Origin: Acidobacteriaceae bacterium TAA 166
GTDB lineage: Bacteria > Acidobacteriota > Terriglobia > Terriglobales > Acidobacteriaceae
Direction: 5' to 3'
DNA: 64,000 nt
NCBI GenBank assembly: GCA_000421065.1
Contig: ATWD01000001.1
Span: 3,030,001 to 3,094,000 of the forward strand
A program made the position numbers and the translations under genes. Below, in pieces: positions 27,142 through 35,581 of the stretch (position 1 is its first letter; every line of letters starts with the position of its first letter). Below the pieces are notes generated by a model. That model saw nothing but the letters and a program-made list of their open reading frames with translations, ran no database searches and was not told the DNA's origin.

Positions 27142-27507
27142 ATGGGATTAGATGCAGTCGAGATGGTTCTCCGCGCAGAGGAATTCTTCGCCATAAATAT
27201 CGACGATGATGAGGCATCGTCAGTTCGTACTGTCGGAGACTTCTACAACCTGATCTGCGCAAAGTTACGCGTGGCACCGTTCGAGAGCCCGCTCACTCCT
27301 GAAGTCCTCCCTTTGGCCACTGAAAAGGAGAAGGTATTCCTATTTCTACAGAAACAAACGGCGTTACCTGCGCCACCGGAAGTTCTTCCTTGGTCTTCAC
27401 AGAGCGTTTGGGATTCCCTTGTTGCCATCATCGTCGACCAGCTATGTCTTGATCCAGCCGAAGTCTTGTATCATGCCCGTTTCGCTGAAGACCTTGGCGT
27501 TGATTGA
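27142..27507 (+). CDS. Acyl-carrier-like protein, possibly truncated at the 3' end
   Basis: 121 residues with two acyl-carrier-protein-like segments. The first, MGLDAVEMVLRAEEFFAI followed by EASSVRTVGDFYNLI, corresponds to helices II-IV of an ACP, but the phosphopantetheine Ser is Ala (LDA instead of LDS). The last 40 residues, VAIIVDQLCLDPAEVLYHARFAEDLGVD, look like helix I of an ACP and stop exactly where the D-S-L attachment motif should begin. Only about 15 bp after the stop, sequence matching the IS element end starts, so the 3' part may have been lost there. Alternatively this is a complete non-acylated ACP-like adaptor. No fatty acid or polyketide genes are adjacent. Confidence 0.55.
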   Translation: MGLDAVEMVLRAEEFFAINIDDDEASSVRTVGDFYNLICAKLRVAPFESPLTPEVLPLATEKEKVFLFLQKQTALPAPPEVLPWSSQSVWDSLVAIIVDQLCLDPAEVLYHARFAEDLGVD

Positions 27508-27521
27508 TCCGTACCGATAAT

Positions 27522-27574
27522 GTAGGGTCCGCCGCGTGACTGCAAGGATTAGTTCGGGCGAGAAGACAAGTCCG
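27522..27574. mobile_element. Orphan fragment of the IS1111-like element end
   Basis: About 53 bp match 21176-21228 in the same orientation: GGTCCGCCGCGTGACTGCAAGG is shared almost entirely, then TAGTT, CGAGAAGACAAGTC and GC with a few changes. It contains the subterminal inverted repeat and the outer end of the noncoding region but no transposase. It lies at the junction between the acyl-carrier-like gene and the GC-rich block that begins with the flavoprotein gene. Confidence 0.7.
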
Positions 27575-27614
27575 CAACCATGGATCCGGCCTTCGCCGAG
27601 GCTCGTAACCGCGC

Positions 27615-28829
27615 CTACGCCGCCCGCCCGGCGCTCGCCCCCGAAGCCCACGCCCACTGGAAGTTGTACCCTCCCAGCCAGCCCGTCACATCCACCACCT
27701 CCCCAATGAAATAAAGCCCCGGAACCCTGCGGCTCTCCATCGTCTTCGCGTCCAGCTCCGCCGTATCCACGCCTCCGGCCGTCACCTCGGCCTTGGCATA
27801 GCCCTCGGTTCCCGCAGGCACCACGCGCCACGCATGCAGGCGGCGCTCGAACTGCTCGAGCGCCGCATTCGTCCAGCCCGCGGGCGGATGGTTCAGCATC
27901 CATCGCTCCGCCATGCGCGCGGGCCACGCCCCTCGCAGCGCCGCAGCCGCGGCACCCGCATCGCGCCGGGCCTTCGTAGCCAGCAGAGGCTCGATCACCC
28001 GAGCCCCCGGTGCGAGATCCAGCTCCACCGCCTGCCCAGGCCGCCAGTACGACGAGACCTGCAGGATCGCCGGACCGCTCAACCCGCGATGCGTGATCAG
28101 CATCTTCTCGCGAAACCGCACCGGACGTTTCGTTCCGTCTGCTGTCGCAATCACCTCCGTGGAGAGCCCCGACAGATCGCACCATCGCTCCTGCTCCTCC
28201 GGAGCAAAGACCAGCGGAACCAGAGCCGGACGGCACTCGATCACATTCATTCCGAACCTCCGGGCGAGGTCATACCCTAGCCCGGTCGCTCCCATCTTCG
28301 GGATCGACAGCCCGCCCGTCGCCACTACCACCGAGCGTGCGCGAAAGCTGCCAACAGAAGTCGTCACGGTGAAGCGATGATTGACCTGCTCAACGAAATC
28401 CGGTCCGCCCTCTGCGGCCAGGCGTTCGACGCTCTCCACCTTCGCTCCGGTCACGATGCCAACCCCCGCATCCTTCGCCTCGCGCTCGAGCAGGGTGACG
28501 ATCTCCTGCGCCGACCGGTCGCAGAACATCTGCCCCAGCGTCTTCTCGTGGTAGGGAATGCGATGCTTCTCGACCAGGGCGATCATGTCGGCAGGCCGGA
28601 ACCCCGCCAGCGCCGACTTCGCAAAATGAGGGTTCTCGGAGAGAAAGTTCTCCGCCCGGACGTTCACGTTGGTGAAGTTGCACCGCCCGCCGCCCGAGAT
28701 CAGGATCTTCTTGCCGATGCGCTCGGCATGATCGAGCACGACGGCCCGCCGTCCGCGTCTCCCCGCCTCGATCGCGCACATCATCCCCGCCGCGCCTGCG
28801 CCCAGCACCACCACATCCAAGGTCTGCAC
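27615..28829 (-). CDS. HI0933/YhiN-family flavoprotein
   Basis: A 404-residue NAD(P)/FAD-dependent oxidoreductase of the HI0933 family. The N-terminal dinucleotide-binding motif is VVLGAGAAGMMCAIEAGRRG; GKKILISGGGRCNFTN is the family signature, VVVATGGLSIPKMGATGLGY lies mid-protein, and GLYFIGEVVDVTGWLGGYNFQWAWASG closes the FAD site. The GTG start fits the N-terminal beta strand. The family is widespread and its reaction is unknown. It stands alone; a repeat-rich intergenic region precedes it. Confidence 0.92.
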   Translation of the reverse strand: MQTLDVVVLGAGAAGMMCAIEAGRRGRRAVVLDHAERIGKKILISGGGRCNFTNVNVRAENFLSENPHFAKSALAGFRPADMIALVEKHRIPYHEKTLGQMFCDRSAQEIVTLLEREAKDAGVGIVTGAKVESVERLAAEGGPDFVEQVNHRFTVTTSVGSFRARSVVVATGGLSIPKMGATGLGYDLARRFGMNVIECRPALVPLVFAPEEQERWCDLSGLSTEVIATADGTKRPVRFREKMLITHRGLSGPAILQVSSYWRPGQAVELDLAPGARVIEPLLATKARRDAGAAAAALRGAWPARMAERWMLNHPPAGWTNAALEQFERRLHAWRVVPAGTEGYAKAEVTAGGVDTAELDAKTMESRRVPGLYFIGEVVDVTGWLGGYNFQWAWASGASAGRAA

Positions 28830-28868
28830 ACTCTCGATGCTATCGCGAGGAGAAGCAGGAAATGCTTA

Positions 28869-29070
28869 TGGCCTGCCGGCCGGGCCCACCGCGCTCAGCC
28901 CCCACAAACGAAGACCTGTTTGTGGGGACCCCGGTACGGGCGGTCACTTCGTGACGCGTATACCGGCTTCGCCGTAGGCCTCCCTCCGGTTCGGCGCGAA
29001 GATTTTTCAAGCGACCAATGGGAGCCCACCCCGAAGGGTGTACACGCGTCGCGAAGTGACCCCGCGCAGG
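28869..29070. repeat. Long hairpin repeat, copy 1, with an attached short palindromic unit
   Basis: A short unit GGCCTGCCGGCCGGGCCCACCGCG (from 28870) is followed by a hairpin CCCCACAAAC/GTTTGTGGGG (about 28899-28927). Next is the long repeat, whose arms GGTCACTTCGTGACGCGT (from 28942) and ACGCGTCGCGAAGTGACC (to about 29062) are imperfect inverted copies. Arms and interior resemble copies 2 (52605) and 3 (62065). It occupies the gap between the flavoprotein gene and the DinB-like gene. Confidence 0.75.
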
Positions 29071-29075
29071 GCCTA

Positions 29076-29645
29076 TCATCTGTGCGCAGGCACATTCGCC
29101 GGTTGAGACCACGGCGGAACCACCCCATTCGAACGAGCATATGCGATAAGCTGCCCAAGATGCTCGTTGTCATGACAGATAATTCGCAGGTAGATGCCTT
29201 CCACGGGAACCGTCTTGCCTTGAACCCGCACCTTTCGTTCAAGGTCGCCAGGCTTGAGCCGAGCATGCGCGCTCTTCACCGCCTCCAGGGAACGCTTGAG
29301 AGCCGCGATGACAGCCGGCTTCCCCACCAGCGTCTTTTCAAGGTCGTTCGGCTCCATATCCGCGGGCATCCTGGGCCCGGTGACACTGAGAAGATAAAAA
29401 TTGCCCTGCGCGATGTGCGTCAGGACCTCGCTCACAGAGCGTGTTCCAGCAGCTGGCCGCCACGAATATCTCTCCGCCGGAATCTCCTCGGCAAGGGAGA
29501 CAAGAAGGTTGGAGACATATCTCCACTCGCCCTCATAACCCTCCCAGATCCCGTCGTATGGGTCCGGAGGCGGCATCTGCCGTGCGCTCAGCGCGCTCAC
29601 ATAAAAGACAAGTCCCAAAAAACAGATCATTCTGCGAATGCACAT
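29076..29645 (-). CDS. Exported DinB-like (YfiT/DinB superfamily) protein
   Basis: A 189-residue four-helix-bundle protein of the DinB/YfiT putative metalloenzyme superfamily (unrelated to DNA polymerase IV). A signal-type N-terminus (MICFLGLVFYVSALSA) precedes it. The usual three metal-ligand histidines are visible: one in VLTHIAQGN and two in ICHDNEHLGQL. AGGGGGA lies 6 bases before the first ATG. In related proteins the metal site supports thiol-dependent transfer reactions; the substrate is unknown. It is unusual in being exported, which is common in acidobacterial members. Confidence 0.75.
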   Translation of the reverse strand: MCIRRMICFLGLVFYVSALSARQMPPPDPYDGIWEGYEGEWRYVSNLLVSLAEEIPAERYSWRPAAGTRSVSEVLTHIAQGNFYLLSVTGPRMPADMEPNDLEKTLVGKPAVIAALKRSLEAVKSAHARLKPGDLERKVRVQGKTVPVEGIYLRIICHDNEHLGQLIAYARSNGVVPPWSQPANVPAHR

Positions 29646-29686
29646 AGACAGTCCCCCTGCCGGAACAACCCCATCGATTCAAATAT

Positions 29687-30112
29687 TCAAATCCTGGCCC
29701 CATCCAGGCCGCGCCGGGACGAAGCAGCGAGTCCCTGGGCCCTGAGCAGCGCCTCCAGCGCCTCCTCCGGTCCCTCTTCGCACAGCCCCGTATGCACCGG
29801 CGAAACCTGAATCATCGTGCTGCGCGGCGAGACCAGCCAGTGGAACCTCTCCCGCAGCGAGAGTCGCGCGATCGGCCCAGCCTCGGCCTCGCCCGCGGCG
29901 ATCTTCGGAATGACCTCCAGGTGCCGGCGCACCAGCTCGACATCGAGTCCCGGCCACAGCGCCTTCAGCCGCGTCTCGTCGATCACCACCCGGGCGGCCA
30001 GAAACCTGCGCTCCAGGCAAAAGACGATCACCCCGGCGTTGATAAACTCTCCGCGCTCCACGCGAGGAACCACGCGGACCACAGCGTAATCAAACGAGCT
30101 CGGTACGGGCAC
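29687..30112 (-). CDS. DUF3037 protein
   Basis: A 141-residue cytosolic protein matching DUF3037: FDYAVVRVVPRVERGEFINAGVIVFC at the N-terminus, then GPIARLSLRERFHWLVSPRSTMIQVSPVHTG. The GTG at 30112 is preferred because GAGAGGAGG lies 6 bases upstream inside the end of the preceding gene; an ATG at 30172 would extend the overlap to 83 bases. The start overlaps the HipA-like gene by 23 bases, so the two are translationally coupled. DUF3037 and a HipA-like kinase are a recurring pair, but the function of DUF3037 is unknown. Confidence 0.82.
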   Translation of the reverse strand: MPVPSSFDYAVVRVVPRVERGEFINAGVIVFCLERRFLAARVVIDETRLKALWPGLDVELVRRHLEVIPKIAAGEAEAGPIARLSLRERFHWLVSPRSTMIQVSPVHTGLCEEGPEEALEALLRAQGLAASSRRGLDGARI

Positions 30113-30878
30113 GCTCGGCCTCCTCTCGAAATCCCGCCGAGGCTGCGAGCCTTCGCGCGAAGAAGTCCGCATAGACCCGGCGCTTCTCCTCCGAACTCAG
30201 CCCGTCGCCCTCGCGCTCCAGCCAACGATCGGGAATGGCCGCCAGAATCCCCGCGATCTTTTCCAGCGTCAGCCTGAGCTTCGCCTCCTCCTCCACCGCG
30301 GCTAGCTCGCTGGCCCACGGCAGCAGCACATGGCTTCTGCTCTGTTGAAACGGCGACTCCGCCCGCTCCAGCATCGTCGGCCAGTCGTGGTGCACGTATA
30401 GCGCCGCGCCGTGGTCGATGAAGTACAGCTCCCCGTGCCAGCACAGCAGATTCGCATTGCGCGGCGTGCGGTCCACGTTCATGGTCAGAGCATCGAACCA
30501 TACCCCCAGCGAGGCCGTCTTCGCATCCGGAGCATCTCCCGCCGCCGGATCGAACATGGTCGACCCAGGCAGATAATCGAGTGCCAGGTTCAGCCCCGCG
30601 CTGGCTTTGAGCAGGTCGCGAATCTCCTGGTCCGGCTCGTTGCGTCCCAGCGCCGGGTCCAGCTCCGCCAATACCAGCTCCGGAACATTCAGCCCCAGCG
30701 CTCGGCCGATCTCGCCGGCCACCAGCTCCGCCACCAGCGCCATCGGACCCTGCCCGGCCCCGCGAAACTTCAGCACGTACAGCCCCAGGTCGTCCGCCGC
30801 CACAATCGCCGGCAGGCTTCCACCCTCGCGCAGCGGAGTCACATACTGGGTCGCTCGAATCGTTCTCAACTCCATCAC
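30090..30878 (-). CDS. HipA-like kinase
   Basis: A 262-residue protein with the C-terminal kinase fold of HipA, smaller than classical HipA toxins (about 440) because the N-terminal subdomain is absent. Kinase landmarks: YVLKFRGAGQGPMALVAE (ATP lysine and neighbouring acid), ALTMNVDRTPRNANLL (catalytic loop D-R-x-x-x-N) and LYFIDHGAAL (metal-binding DHG). The start is GTG at 30878 or the adjacent ATG at 30875, both next to GGGAGG. No HipB-like antitoxin is encoded; the partner is the overlapping DUF3037 gene. It may be a protein kinase in a regulatory pair rather than a toxin. Confidence 0.82.
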   Translation of the reverse strand: MMELRTIRATQYVTPLREGGSLPAIVAADDLGLYVLKFRGAGQGPMALVAELVAGEIGRALGLNVPELVLAELDPALGRNEPDQEIRDLLKASAGLNLALDYLPGSTMFDPAAGDAPDAKTASLGVWFDALTMNVDRTPRNANLLCWHGELYFIDHGAALYVHHDWPTMLERAESPFQQSRSHVLLPWASELAAVEEEAKLRLTLEKIAGILAAIPDRWLEREGDGLSSEEKRRVYADFFARRLAASAGFREEAERARTELV

Positions 30879-31006
30879 CCTCCCAGTCTAGGTCGTATCA
30901 ATCTGTTTTGGGATAGACACCAGCGAGCCGCGCGGCAGCGCCGTAGGATTTTTGGTCAGACCTATTACCATTTCGACCCTCGACTCCAAAAGAAGAACAA
31001 TTTCTA

Positions 31007-31036
31007 TTGACAAAGATCGAAATACCTCCCTATAGT
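31007..31036 (+). promoter_or_regulatory. Promoter of the second TonB receptor gene
   Basis: TTGACA (31007-31012) and TATAGT (31031-31036) with an 18-bp spacer, 87 bp before the start codon. No TGTTATCGATAACA operator is present, so this receptor is not in the mannan regulon. Confidence 0.7.
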
Positions 31037-31122
31037 CTCGTCGCACCGGTGAAGAGCCTCTACTCAAGTATCCAAACGAGGGCCGCGCCTGGTGTTGAAA
31101 TCAATTTCTTCGAGGCCAGGCC

Positions 31123-34100
31123 ATGAACAGACTTGTCAAAATTGGACCATCCAATCGACTTCTCCCGTTCCTTCTTTTCGTTCTCCTGTTGCTTCCCCGG
31201 GCATGGGGGCAGGCTGGAGGCAGCGCCAGCGTTCAGGGCACCGTCAGCGATCAGACCGGCGCCGCCATCCCCAACGCCACCGTCACCCTCACCAACACCG
31301 GCACCAGCGGTTCCCGTTCTTCCATCACCGACGGCTCAGGACTCTACAGCCTTCCCAACGTCCCCGTCGGTCCCTACACCCTCTCCGTCACCGCCAACGG
31401 CTTCCAAAGCTACACCCAGACCGGCATCACGCTCGAGGTCGGCAACAACATCCAGATCAATCCCTCCCTCCACGTCGGCAGCGCCAGCGAGCACATCGAA
31501 GTCCAGGCCAACGGCGTTGCTCTCGAGACCGAGACCTCCACCTTCAAGCAGGTCATCGACCAGGCTCGCATCACCGAGATGCCGCTCAACGGCCGCCAGG
31601 CTACCCAACTCGTCCTCGTCTCCGGGGGCGCCGTCAACGCGCCCGCCGCCGACATTAACACCAGCAAAAACTACCTCACCTCCACCGTCATCGCCGTCGC
31701 CGGAAGCCAGGGCAACTACAACAACTACATCCTCGACGGCGGCTACCACACCGACAACTTCACCAACACCAACCTTCCCTATCCCTTCCCCGACGCCCTG
31801 CACGAGTTCTCCGTCGAGTCCAACTCCCTGCCCGCCCGCAACGGCGTCCACCCCGGCTCGCTCGTCAATGTCGTCACCAACTCCGGCTCCAACCAGTGGC
31901 ACGGAACCGTCTTCGACTTCCTTCGCAACAACATCATCAACGCCACCAACTTCTTCTCGACCGCCAAGGACACCGTCAAGCGCAACCAGTTCGGCGGAAC
32001 CCTCGGAGGCAAGATCATCTCCGACAAGCTCTTCTTCTTCGGCGGCTACCAGGGCACGCGCGAGCACAAGACCGGCAACTCCACCTCCTACTGCCTCCCC
32101 ACCCCCGCCATGCTCAACGGCGACTTCAGCCAGATGCCCACCAGCGGAAACTGCGCCTCCACCGGCGCCGCCTTCCGAGACCCCATCACCGGAGTCGCCA
32201 CCCCCAGCCGCAAGATCCCCACCTCCGAGTTCAGCCCTGCGGCAAAGAATCTCCTGAGCTATCTCCCTCTGTCGCAGGCCGATCCCGTAGGTCGCGTCAA
32301 CATCGCCCTTCCCGGCAACAACACCGAAGACCAGTACGTCGGCCGCGTTGACTTCACCTGGAGCCCGCGCCACTCCCTCTTCGGCCGTTATTTCCTCACC
32401 AACTACAACCTGCCCGCCTATTACTCTCCCACCAATATCCTGCTCACCACCGTCGCCGGAAACGATCAGCGCGTGCAGAGCTTCACCTTGGGCGATACCT
32501 TCCTGGTAACCCCCAAGTTCGTCAATACCTTCCACGGAACCTACAGCCGCCGCCGCAATAATCGTGGACCCACGGCCGGAGGAATCAACGCCAACACCAT
32601 CGGCGTCAACAACTTCCTCTACACCCCCATCGACCTTCGCATCCAGATGAACGGCGGCTTCAACACCGGCTGCGGAACCTGCTCCCCCGGCTTCTTCAAC
32701 GTCAACACCGAAGACTTCTCCGACGACATCGACTGGCTCATCGGCAAGCACCAGATCGCCCTCGGCGGTGAGATCATCCGCACCGGCGACAACACCAGCA
32801 CCGGATATCTCTTCAACGGCAGCTACTCCTTCGGCGGCGCCGCCTCCGGCGAGATTCTGGCCGACTTCCTCACCGGCCAGCTCACCACCTACGGAACCTC
32901 CTTCGCCTTCAGCCAGAGCCGCGCCCAGGACACCACCTTCCGCCAGACCGTCTTCGGCATCTACGCCCAGGACACCTGGCACCCCGTCCCCAACCTCACC
33001 ATCAACTACGGCCTCCGCTGGGAGCCCAACCTCTACCAGACCGACAAGTTCGGCCGCGGCGCCGTCTTCGACCAGGCCGCCTTCAACGCCAACCAGCACT
33101 CCGCCGTCTACCCCAACGCCCCGGCCGGAGCCTTCTACTACGGCGACCCCGGCGTGCGGAAGTCCTTCACCAACAACCAGCTCGGTAACATCTCCCCCCG
33201 AGTCGCCGTCACCCTCGATCCCTTCGGCACCGGCAAGACCGTCTTCCGCGCCGGTGGAGCCCTGATGTACGACACCCCCGCCCTCTACACCTCGCAGCGC
33301 GTCGCCTCCAATCCCCCCTTCGTCAACGAGATCGACCTCAACGGCCAGACCCCCTTCGACAATCCCTGGTCCGGCTACCCCGGCGGCGATCCCTTCCCCG
33401 GCGTCTTCCCGCCCGACGCCACCTCCACCTTCCCGACCAACACCCTCTGGGTCCTGCTCCAGAAGACCATGCAGACTCCCGTCATCTATCAGTGGAACGC
33501 CAGCGTTCAGCAGGACTTCGGCCGCGGATGGATGTTCTCCCTCAACTATCTGGGTAACGAGCAGGCCCACCAGTGGGTGGGCAACGGCATCAATGCCGCC
33601 GTCTATATTCCCGGTAACTGGAGCGGACCGGGCTCCTGCCAGGGCATGCCACAGATCGTCGTCGGCAACGCCCTCTACCCGGCCAAGGCCGGAGACCCCT
33701 GCTCGAGTACCGGCAATCCCAACGCCCGCACGCCGCTGACGCTGGCCAACCATACCCAGGGCCAGGGTTACTCGCCTACCATGACGGTCATCACCGACGG
33801 AGCCACTACCAGCTACAACGGCGTCATCGCAACCGTGCAGCACCGCATGTCCAACAACTTCAGCTTCCTGGCCAACTACACCTGGTCCAAGTGCCTGGCC
33901 GTCGCCGACAACGCGGGCGACGTCGCCGGTCCGGCCTACGAGCACACCACCAACGCGCGGCTCGATCGCGGCCCCTGCGGCTTCGATGTCCGGCACATCT
34001 TCAACACCACCCTGGTCGCCGCCAGCCACTTCAGCTCCTTGCACGGATGGAAGGCCGCGACGGCCAATAACTGGGAGATCGCGCCTCTGATCCGCACTCT

Positions 34101-34548
34101 CAGCGGCCAGCCTCTCAATATCACCTCCAATACCGACAACTCGCGCACCGGCATCGGTCTCGATCGCCCCAACCTGGTCCCGGGGGTCAACCCCTATACC
34201 AAGCAGAAGATCTTCCAGAAGTCGCCGGGAAATCTGGCCTTTCTCAACAAGGCCGCCTTCACCCAGAACGCCGTCGGAACTTACGGCAATGTTCCCCGTA
34301 ACGCCTTCCGGACGCCCAACAACTACAACGTCGATGTCGCCGTCAGCCGCATCTTTCCCATCCATGAGCGGCTCAACTTCCAGCTGCGTATGGAGGCGTT
34401 CAACGTCCTCAACCATCCCAACTTCGGCCCCGTAAGTGCTTCAGGAAGCTCAGCGTTCGTCACGACGCTCAACTCCGGAACCTTCGGCAACGTGACCGGC
34501 GCTCTGGACCCGCGCATCTTCCAGCTGGCTGGAAAGATTAACTTCTAG
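31123..34548 (+). CDS. Oar-like TonB-dependent receptor, second copy
   Basis: An outer-membrane receptor of 1141 residues with the same layout as the one at 5819: a signal peptide (RLLPFLLFVLLLLPRAWGQA), a carboxypeptidase-regulatory-like domain (about 35-115, VQGTVSDQTGAAIPNATVTL), a plug region (about 140-250) and a long barrel ending AGKINF. The two receptors are clearly different in sequence, and this one uses extremely C-rich third codon positions, which leaves very long open frames on the opposite strand. No glycoside hydrolase is next to it, so its ligand cannot be inferred. A strong terminator follows. Confidence 0.9.
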   Translation: MNRLVKIGPSNRLLPFLLFVLLLLPRAWGQAGGSASVQGTVSDQTGAAIPNATVTLTNTGTSGSRSSITDGSGLYSLPNVPVGPYTLSVTANGFQSYTQTGITLEVGNNIQINPSLHVGSASEHIEVQANGVALETETSTFKQVIDQARITEMPLNGRQATQLVLVSGGAVNAPAADINTSKNYLTSTVIAVAGSQGNYNNYILDGGYHTDNFTNTNLPYPFPDALHEFSVESNSLPARNGVHPGSLVNVVTNSGSNQWHGTVFDFLRNNIINATNFFSTAKDTVKRNQFGGTLGGKIISDKLFFFGGYQGTREHKTGNSTSYCLPTPAMLNGDFSQMPTSGNCASTGAAFRDPITGVATPSRKIPTSEFSPAAKNLLSYLPLSQADPVGRVNIALPGNNTEDQYVGRVDFTWSPRHSLFGRYFLTNYNLPAYYSPTNILLTTVAGNDQRVQSFTLGDTFLVTPKFVNTFHGTYSRRRNNRGPTAGGINANTIGVNNFLYTPIDLRIQMNGGFNTGCGTCSPGFFNVNTEDFSDDIDWLIGKHQIALGGEIIRTGDNTSTGYLFNGSYSFGGAASGEILADFLTGQLTTYGTSFAFSQSRAQDTTFRQTVFGIYAQDTWHPVPNLTINYGLRWEPNLYQTDKFGRGAVFDQAAFNANQHSAVYPNAPAGAFYYGDPGVRKSFTNNQLGNISPRVAVTLDPFGTGKTVFRAGGALMYDTPALYTSQRVASNPPFVNEIDLNGQTPFDNPWSGYPGGDPFPGVFPPDATSTFPTNTLWVLLQKTMQTPVIYQWNASVQQDFGRGWMFSLNYLGNEQAHQWVGNGINAAVYIPGNWSGPGSCQGMPQIVVGNALYPAKAGDPCSSTGNPNARTPLTLANHTQGQGYSPTMTVITDGATTSYNGVIATVQHRMSNNFSFLANYTWSKCLAVADNAGDVAGPAYEHTTNARLDRGPCGFDVRHIFNTTLVAASHFSSLHGWKAATANNWEIAPLIRTLSGQPLNITSNTDNSRTGIGLDRPNLVPGVNPYTKQKIFQKSPGNLAFLNKAAFTQNAVGTYGNVPRNAFRTPNNYNVDVAVSRIFPIHERLNFQLRMEAFNVLNHPNFGPVSASGSSAFVTTLNSGTFGNVTGALDPRIFQLAGKINF

Positions 34549-34557
34549 GCAAGGCTT

Positions 34558-34598
34558 ATGGCCTGCCGCAAGCGCAGGGCGCGCGGCCGGCAGGCTAC
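34558..34598. repeat. Short GC-rich palindromic (REP-like) unit
   Basis: ATGGCCTGCCGCAAGCGCAG followed by GGCGCGCGGCCGGCAGGCT forms an imperfect hairpin. It is a member of the family listed at 42250, 43000, 45289, 49279, 56686 and within the long repeats. Confidence 0.6.
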
Positions 34599-34632
34599 CG
34601 CCTTTATATCCCCTATGCGAAAGAAATCAAAG

Positions 34633-34666
34633 GGCCGTTCCAGTATGGAACGGCCCAATCTTTTTG
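34633..34666 (+). terminator. Terminator after the second receptor gene
   Basis: A perfect 11-bp stem (34633-34643 with 34647-34657), a 3-base loop and a T run ending near 34666. Confidence 0.85.
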
Positions 34667-34714
34667 CCTGCGAATGAAACTCCTTTATACTCGGTCAACG
34701 TCAAACTATTCACC

Positions 34715-35065
34715 ATGACCACGGCCGAACTTCAGGAACATCTGCACTCTCTCGAGGAGCGACTTCTCCACCCCGATCGTGAGAAGAGCCGCGACTCCCT
34801 GTTGGACCTGATCACCCCCGACTTCAAGGAGTTTTGCACGTCGGGCCGCATCTTCAACGCCAACCAGCTGGGCCACGAGCTGGTGAACAGCAACCCGCGC
34901 AACGCGACCATGAGTCACTTCTACGTCACCCCTCTGGGCGAGAACGCGGCCCTGGCCACCTACCACATCACCACCTCCAGCTCCACCTCCCGCCACTCTT
35001 CGGTCTGGGTCCAGCGCAACGGCAAGTGGCAGATGTACTTCCACCAGGGAACCATCTCCGCCTGA
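34715..35065 (+). CDS. DUF4440/NTF2-like small protein
   Basis: A 116-residue cytosolic protein of the NTF2-like/DUF4440 type: an N-terminal helix LQEHLHSLEERLLHP, the LLDLITPDFKEFCTSGRIFN segment, and the strands ATYHITTSSSTSRHSSVWVQRNGKWQMYFHQGT. The family has a cone-shaped fold and very varied roles, so no reaction is assigned. The ATG at 34715 is chosen since the N-terminus then matches the family; an in-frame start at 34664 lies inside the upstream terminator. No clear ribosome binding site is seen. A TATACT hexamer near 34684 could be its -10 box. Confidence 0.75.
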   Translation: MTTAELQEHLHSLEERLLHPDREKSRDSLLDLITPDFKEFCTSGRIFNANQLGHELVNSNPRNATMSHFYVTPLGENAALATYHITTSSSTSRHSSVWVQRNGKWQMYFHQGTISA

Positions 35066-35266
35066 AGACAAGAAGACAAAGTGGTTCCTCGTCGCCCAAG
35101 CCCGGGTGTCCCATCTTCGCGCCGAAGGCGCTAAGTTGGGTTTGCAGGATTCCCCCCCGGGATATTCCTCTAAAACCCGCCGCCGGGTGCCCATTCACGC
35201 GAACCATAAAAATTTGGGAGGTAAAGGACAATGGCCTGCCAGCCACACCCAGATCCACCAAAGCCC

Positions 35267-35395
35267 TCAAGAAGGCTCCCGCTCCTCCCGCTCCCACTCC
35301 CGCGCGGGACGATCCACCCGGTCGCGAAGATCCTTCTCTTCCTCCCACCGCCGTCGATGCTCCTGCTCCTCGCGCTCCTCCCGCCCGTCGCTCAT
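35267..35395 (-). CDS. Tiny highly charged protein, unrecognised
   Basis: 42 codons, MSDGREEREEQEHRRRWEEE and onward, almost entirely Glu, Arg, Asp and Lys with Trp. The ATG has an excellent ribosome binding site, AGGAGG, 4 bases upstream. The frame is open further upstream to 35563. Its composition could make a single charged helix. The opposite strand also has an open frame with a plausible ribosome binding site at 35231, so the choice of strand is uncertain. Confidence 0.35.
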   Translation of the reverse strand: MSDGREEREEQEHRRRWEEEKDLRDRVDRPAREWEREEREPS

Positions 35396-35581
35396 CTTTC
35401 CTCCTGTCAAGCCATAGATCCCGGCAACCGCAACAAACCAAGGCAGATCCCCGCTGCCGATTTCACCGGCCTGCCCCGCTAGAATAGAAGCAGCAAAGAG
35501 TTCAGGAAAAACCCCGAATCCGAAGTCCGGACCTAACTCCAATATTTGGAATACTTTGCACAAAAGTCCCGGGGGGGAGGG

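Noticed and set aside
21176..27574. The pair of IS ends as boundaries of a composite transposon carrying the kinase gene
   Set aside because: Both copies have the same orientation and the second is only a short end fragment without the opposite end, so a mobilisable composite is not supported.
30090..30878. A classical HipBA toxin-antitoxin module
   Set aside because: The kinase lacks the N-terminal HipA subdomain and no HipB-like helix-turn-helix gene is adjacent.
31336..34416. 1026-codon open frame on the minus strand opposite the second TonB receptor gene
   Set aside because: It is Gly/Val/Glu/Asp-rich without domain motifs and results from the strongly C-ending codons of the real receptor gene on the plus strand.
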